A DNA stretch of 64,000 nucleotides, taken from NCBI GenBank assembly GCA_000611775.1, contig KK106986.1:248001-312000 (forward strand), written 5' to 3'. The position numbers were made by a program, and so were the translations under genes. Shown one piece after another: positions 60,025 through 64,000 of this stretch (positions are counted from its first letter, which is position 1; each line of letters opens with the position of its first letter). The notes beneath the pieces are model-generated. The model saw only the letters and a program-made list of their open reading frames with translations, had not been told where the DNA came from and ran no database searches. The stretch comes from Umbilicaria muhlenbergii (lineage: Eukaryota > Ascomycota > Lecanoromycetes > Umbilicariales > Umbilicariaceae).

Positions 60025-60795
60025 TCACTTCTCCCCAAGAGGGAAGCCCATTCCCAGCAAGAATGCGGGCTCATTGATGTTGCGGTGTTGGTAGCTCAGA
60101 ATCCCGATCCCTCCTGGCTCCATCATCATGGACAGAGGGGCCTCCATCGGGTATTTGAGCCACCGCTTGGCAAAGGCCCGAAGTAGATGCCCATGTGCAA
60201 CTAAAACCAGATCTGCCGGCTTGTCCCCACGCATGTACGGCTCTTGCAGCTTGTGGATCTTTTGAATAAGCTTGTCTAGGCGGTCGGTCACCTGCTGGGC
60301 GGTTTCGCCACCCTCGCAGCCGTCTCTCCAGATATCCCACGGCTTTTCCTTGTCAAGACCTTGCTCTTTCCTTTTTGCGCGAATCTCCCTAGTCAGTAGA
60401 CCCTCATAGTCGCCGTAGTCCCACTCTGCAAGCTCCTCTGTTGTAGTGACTTTTCCGCTTTGAGCCAGCCCATCCCTGCTTACGCCATCAAACAATAGTC
60501 CGAAGGTCGCTTGGGCGCGTCTACGTGGGCTGATGAAGACATGCGCCAGTTTTGAAGGATCAATGAGCTTGCCCGGCCCCACAAGAATTTTACCAGTCCC
60601 GAGGACCTGCTTGACGCCGTTGTCGGTCAGCTCGAGCTCGGTAATGCCGGTATACCGACCGTTCTTTGTCCATTCTGTCTCTCCTGTGCAACTAGGCGAT
60701 CAGTAACGGGCACCGGCGAGTGCGTGGGACGGCATCGGTTACTGACCATGCCGTGCAAGGTAGACTCGAGGGGTTCCGGCATCTTTGTCAGCCAT
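60025..60795 (-). CDS. SHB17: Sedoheptulose-1,7-bisphosphatase, Shb17 type (phosphoglycerate-mutase fold)
   Basis: Two exons on the minus strand, 60795-60747 and 60683-60025 (63-nt intron), 235 aa. The histidine-phosphatase signature RHGETEW is split by the intron (Gly codon). The second catalytic His is in VLVAHGHLLRAFAKRW. EWDYGDYEGLLTREI and GLDKEKPWDIWRDGCEGGET are close to the yeast Shb17 stretches I know, as is the C-terminal GGIGILSYQHRNINEPAF. Shb17 removes a phosphate from sedoheptulose-1,7-bisphosphate and feeds the riboneogenesis branch of the pentose phosphate pathway in the cytosol. Length is slightly shorter than in yeast. All active-site residues I can check are present. Confidence 0.9.
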
Positions 60796-61478
60796 CGCTG
60801 AGAGATGCGTTACTAGTATCAAAGACTGAGCGAGCAAATCGAAATCTTCCCTTGCGGTTGTGTAATGTTGGAGCTGCTACCTTCTCCAAGGCATTTCGAG
60901 ATGAAAGATTACCCCCCCGGTAAAGTTACAGTCTCGGGAGCACGAGCCCTTAGCGCGTCCCCGGCTACGTCACCCTCAGTCTGTTTTGATCTCATTACGG
61001 TATCTACGCGAAGAAAAGGAGGGAGCAAGCAAGTGGCTGGTAGGGGGGGGGTAGACGTTTCGTGTAATCGACCAAGAGCCTAAAGCTCGAGGCTTCTAAT
61101 TATATAGAAAAGCAAAAATGATCCACCGTGAGGGGACCTCTCGCTTGAGGCATGAGCTTGCATGACTAAGCAAAATAAGCGGACGGGGCGACGAGTTTTA
61201 ATCACGTGCAGGCCATAGCCCTACCGGCTTTAATGTTATTCCCGCTAAACGTCATTATATACCAACCTCGGGGGCTGGTTTTCATTTATATTATATGTTT
61301 CAGGTTTACCCAATAGAGATTTTAGATAGATATGTAGATTGTAGCCTCATGGGATTTGAATTCAATTTTTGAACACTCTGTTCAGGGAGCTAGCCTAAAG
61401 CGGCTAGCTCCCTGAACAGAGGGTTTGATGTTTGTTTGAAAGCACGCGTTTTTAAACCACCAAACATCATACTTCAAT
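60796..61478. other. Intergenic with a strong palindrome
   Basis: AT-rich from about 61080 to 61370. The palindrome at 61377-61420 is listed separately. A shorter inverted pair (GATGTTTG / CAAACATC) lies at about 61427-61468, just before the next gene-like unit. Confidence 0.5.
61377..61420. repeat. Perfect 19-bp-arm palindrome with 6-nt loop
   Basis: TCTGTTCAGGGAGCTAGCC (61377-61395), loop TAAAGC, then its exact reverse complement (61402-61420). As DNA it can form a cruciform and as RNA a stable hairpin. It is not followed by a T-run, so a bacterial-type terminator reading does not apply in a nuclear genome. It could be two abutting transposon ends or a protein-binding site. Confidence 0.9.
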
Positions 61479-62672
61479 ATGACATCAGTTACAGTAAGTT
61501 ATAACCCCATTCTGCTGCCTGCCTCCGCCGCTGCCTGCCTCCGCCGCTGCCTCCTCCGCCCCTGCTGCCGCTGCCCCTGCTGCCGCTGCTGCTGCTGCCT
61601 CCACCGCTGCTGTCTCTGCTGTTGCTGCCTTTGCTGTTGCTGCTTTTTTTGCTCGCTGTTCTGCTTGTTTTGCTCGCTGTTCTGCTTGTGAGCGTATGCT
61701 AACAGTGATATAGCCAATCAACACACTCATGACGCTCCGCTCAGTGATGGCATCTGGCGGTGCTCCTCCTCCCCCTCCTCCCTACAACAACAAGGGCAAC
61801 CTGCCCGCCGACAAGGTTGTGCTGCTCAATGCAGATGACGAGGAGGAGGAGGAGGGTGACATCATTGTGATGACAAAGGAAGCTCCTGAGCCTCTCACAC
61901 CTCAAGCCTTCAAAGGAAAGGGCAAGCGAAAGCGAGCCCCTACTGCGGTAGTCTCAGGTGCGATGCCTGACTGAGCAAGTCCAGGGCCTCAAGGTGACTC
62001 AAAGCATCACCGGCTTGCAAGGGACATACTGAGTGAGCTTGATATGTCCTTCCCAGCAGGTAGCGGGTGCTCAAACTGTGTGACTCAGTCTCATTTGTGT
62101 GTGGTCCGTGAGGATCGCACCAAATGTGCCAGCTGCACAGCTCAGGGTGCAAGCTCCTGTGACTGAGTCAGTGCAGGAGTCAGCGCTCCCATCATGAATC
62201 AGATGCAAGTATATCCTCTGTTCAGTTTGTTCAAAACTAACGTTCGGCAGGCCCATTCGCCCCCGTGTGTCACAGGCCGCGGCAACTCAAGCAGCCCTCA
62301 CTGTGAGGGTCTGACCTCCCGTGACAACAGGCACTGTCTGACATCCCTCTTCCTGAACATCCCCGTGAGTCAAATCCTTGCTGAATGAGTTTGAACGTTC
62401 AGATGCTAACTGATCATAGAAATGAGGACCTAACAGAGATGCTAGAGGACGTGAAGGCAGGCGTCAATCCCACGGCCCTGCTAAGGACTGTGGTGGAGGC
62501 AATCATTGAGCTGCGTGAAGCAGCTCACCACACCACAGTACCTCCCACTGACTATTCAGAGGAGGGAGACAGTGAAGCGGAGGAAGAAGAAGAAGAGGAA
62601 GGGGAGGATGAGATGAAGGAGGCAGCAGTGAGAGGCACAGCTCTGCAAGCTGAACAGGTTTTCAGGTCCTGA
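61479..62672 (+). CDS. Gene-like unit with Zn2Cys6-spaced cysteines and acidic tail, unassigned, possibly decaying
   Basis: A tiny first exon (61479-61493, MTSVT) ends at GTAAGT. A 220-nt intron with a CTG/CCG-rich tract ends GCTAACAGTGATATAG at 61713. Exon 2 (61714-61957) encodes a poly-Pro stretch, DDEEEEEGDIIV and a basic KGKGKRKRAP. After a 102-nt intron, exon 3 (from 62060) has CSNC-x6-C-x8-C-x2-C-x7-C, the spacing of the fungal Zn2Cys6 DNA-binding cluster. The 3' part is uncertain: a stop follows the last Cys in the plain reading, while plausible introns lead to a final exon starting at 62402 that encodes MLEDVKAGVNPTALLRTVVEAI and an EEEEEEE acidic tail, ending at 62672. I do not recognise the family. 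It may be a regulator, a transposon-associated gene or a broken copy. Confidence 0.42.
61501..61690. repeat. Trinucleotide-rich (CTG/CCG) low-complexity tract
   Basis: Imperfect CTGCCTGCCTCCGCCG and CTGCTGC units run through most of the first intron of the unit above. They end in two copies of TTTTGCTCGCTGTTCTGC. The reverse strand encodes Ala- or Gln-rich peptides in long false frames. Confidence 0.8.
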
Positions 62673-63117
62673 CAGCCTGTGTGACTAAAGGCAGCTGCGG
62701 GCTTTGAACGCCTACAAGAACTACAGAAAAGGCAATTCATAGTAGCTATAGTCGTGCAGCGAGTACGCAGAATTTCGTGCCAAGATCATAGCGAGTCTAG
62801 TCTCGAACAGGAAAAAAACCACCACCGGAACGGAAAAATCTGCACCACTAGCGGCCGAACGCGATTTGGAACCCCTATGGTGATTTAACATGAGCAAGCT
62901 CATGAATAAAACACGCTAGCAACCATATCACCTCCTCGCTAGAAGACTGCTGGCTACACGTACACACTACTAGTACGCTTTAGGCAGGTGGTAAGACCTC
63001 CCATCAACACGCGACGCTTACGTGCCTTGCGAGTATCTGGGGTGCAGCATTTCAAACCTATGTCATAGGCTTAAATTCCAACAGCGGGCCAAGTAAGTTC
63101 ATTTACGAGCTTCCACG
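62673..63117. other. Intergenic spacer
   Basis: About 445 nt. It holds the presumed promoter of the HIRAN-domain gene; nothing else recognised. Confidence 0.4.
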
Positions 63118-64000
63118 ATGGCGCATCTCCATGGTAAACGCAAAATTGATACGGTTGATCTTACTTTGAGTGACGATGACACCTTCATGGACTCCCAAGC
63201 TCGCAAAGTACCCCGGCAGAATGGGTCGTTGGAAAACATAACGCAAAGTCAACGAGATAGCTGGACGGATCGTAGCAACGAAGACGGCGCCAGTGAAGTC
63301 ATCGATTTGTCTCAAGACTTTGACGACAGTACATACGACGGATATGAGCTCTATGGTAAGGACCGAATTGCTTGCAGTCACTGCTTTTAGGTGCGGCTGA
63401 CTCCTCGAATCATGTAGGCACCCTCCATACTAAGGTCGTAGGCGTCCGTTATTACACCGGACATGCAACGACTGGCGAGTTTGTGATCATCAGAAGAGAG
63501 CCCGGTAATCCTGTTGGTATGCCATAAGCATCTTTCAAAAGCACCTGCTAATAGCGTGAATCAGTACGACTCCAATGCCATCCGCGTGGAAAATGTCCAG
63601 AGAGATCAAATTGGACACATTCCGCGCCAAATGGCTGCAAAGCTCAGCCCCTATATGGTACGCATCATTGCTCAGGCCTGTGGCCTTGCTAATACATTTT
63701 TGAATGCAGGACTCACAAGAACTTCTTGTTGAAGGTGTCCTTACAGGCCCGAAGGCAGACTTTGACTGCCCTGTCGCCTTGAAGCTCTTCGGGACCAGCG
63801 ATCGCGTGGAACAGGCCAACCTGAAGGCCCGGATGCAGTCCGACAGGATACCAGTTGATGCGTTAATCCAGAAAGAGAAAGAGGCAAAGAACCAGAGGGC
63901 AAACGAGTTAAAGAAGGTAGCGAAGAAAGGGAGCGGCCTGAAGAACGGAGCTAATCAGCAATGGGAACACGGAAATAGTCAACCTGAGTTTACCTCGTCT
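63118..64000 (+). CDS. HIRAN-domain protein, 5' part (Rad5/HLTF-like helicase likely), cut by window end
   Basis: Exons 63118-63355, 63418-63512, 63565-63657 and from 63710 to beyond the window. A nuclear-type start (KRKIDTVDLTLSDDD) and a SUMO-interaction-like EVIDLSQDFDD precede a HIRAN domain: KVVGVRYYTGHATTGEFVIIRREPGNPYDSNAIRVENV, IGHIPRQMAAKLSPYM, and LLVEGVLTGPKADFDCPVALKLFG. In fungi this domain usually starts Rad5/HLTF-type SNF2 ATPases with a RING finger that act in post-replication repair, but the ATPase part lies outside. A basic Lys-rich coil (about from residue 200) follows. Intron 2 has a weak donor (GTTGGT) but the join gives the family hallmark NPYDSNAIRV. Stand-alone HIRAN proteins exist, so the helicase part is inference. 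Confidence 0.85.

Noticed and set aside
61377-61420. Rho-independent terminator reading of the palindrome
   Set aside because: Such terminators do not act in nuclear genomes and no T-run follows the hairpin.
61485-61730. Minus-strand Ala/Gln-rich frames
   Set aside because: Translation of a CTG/CCG-rich tract that is better explained as an intron of the plus-strand unit.

Overview
The window is nuclear DNA of a filamentous ascomycete (Pezizomycotina; class not decidable by eye). Evidence: genes split by short introns (48-160 nt) with GTAAGT-like donors and CTAAC/CTGAC branch points, and a fungal gene set (Spo14-type phospholipase D, Spt6, Ste7-type MAPKK, Osh3-type oxysterol-binding protein, Shb17, sedolisin and S10 proteases, CYP52-like P450). 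Most gene models below were built by joining open frames across introns; each closes in frame, and exon coordinates are given in the entries.

Layout. 2.2-7.3 kb: a secreted sedolisin and a secreted serine carboxypeptidase in tandem, a likely acid extracellular protein-degradation pair. 7.7-11.5 kb: two small conserved fungal proteins and an alpha/beta hydrolase (minus strand). 12.6-28 kb: conserved core, with phospholipase D, a Cys-rich single-pass membrane protein, a second smaller PLD-superfamily enzyme, and SPT6.

28.6-38.5 kb is different: all genes are on the minus strand, AT-richer and broken. It holds remains of an MFS transporter, a P450 reduced to its two ends, a class I terpene cyclase of the kind found in fungal bifunctional terpene synthases, a flavin monooxygenase and a second P450. 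I read it as a fossil terpenoid biosynthetic cluster.

39.5-47 kb: Ste7-type MAPKK, IFRD-family protein and a sulfotransferase-like P-loop protein. 48.8-52.5 kb: an intact CYP52-like P450 beside an alpha/beta hydrolase ending in a PTS1-like GKL, possibly a small fatty-acyl or secondary-metabolism pair. 52.9-53.1 kb: a small MITE-like inverted-repeat element. 53.3-60.8 kb: Osh3-type protein, a doubtful ORF, a small secreted protein and sedoheptulose-1,7-bisphosphatase. 61.4-62.7 kb: a perfect 19-bp-arm palindrome followed by an unusual Zn2Cys6-spaced, acidic gene-like unit that I cannot assign. 63.1 kb to the end: the 5' part of a HIRAN-domain (Rad5/HLTF-like) protein.
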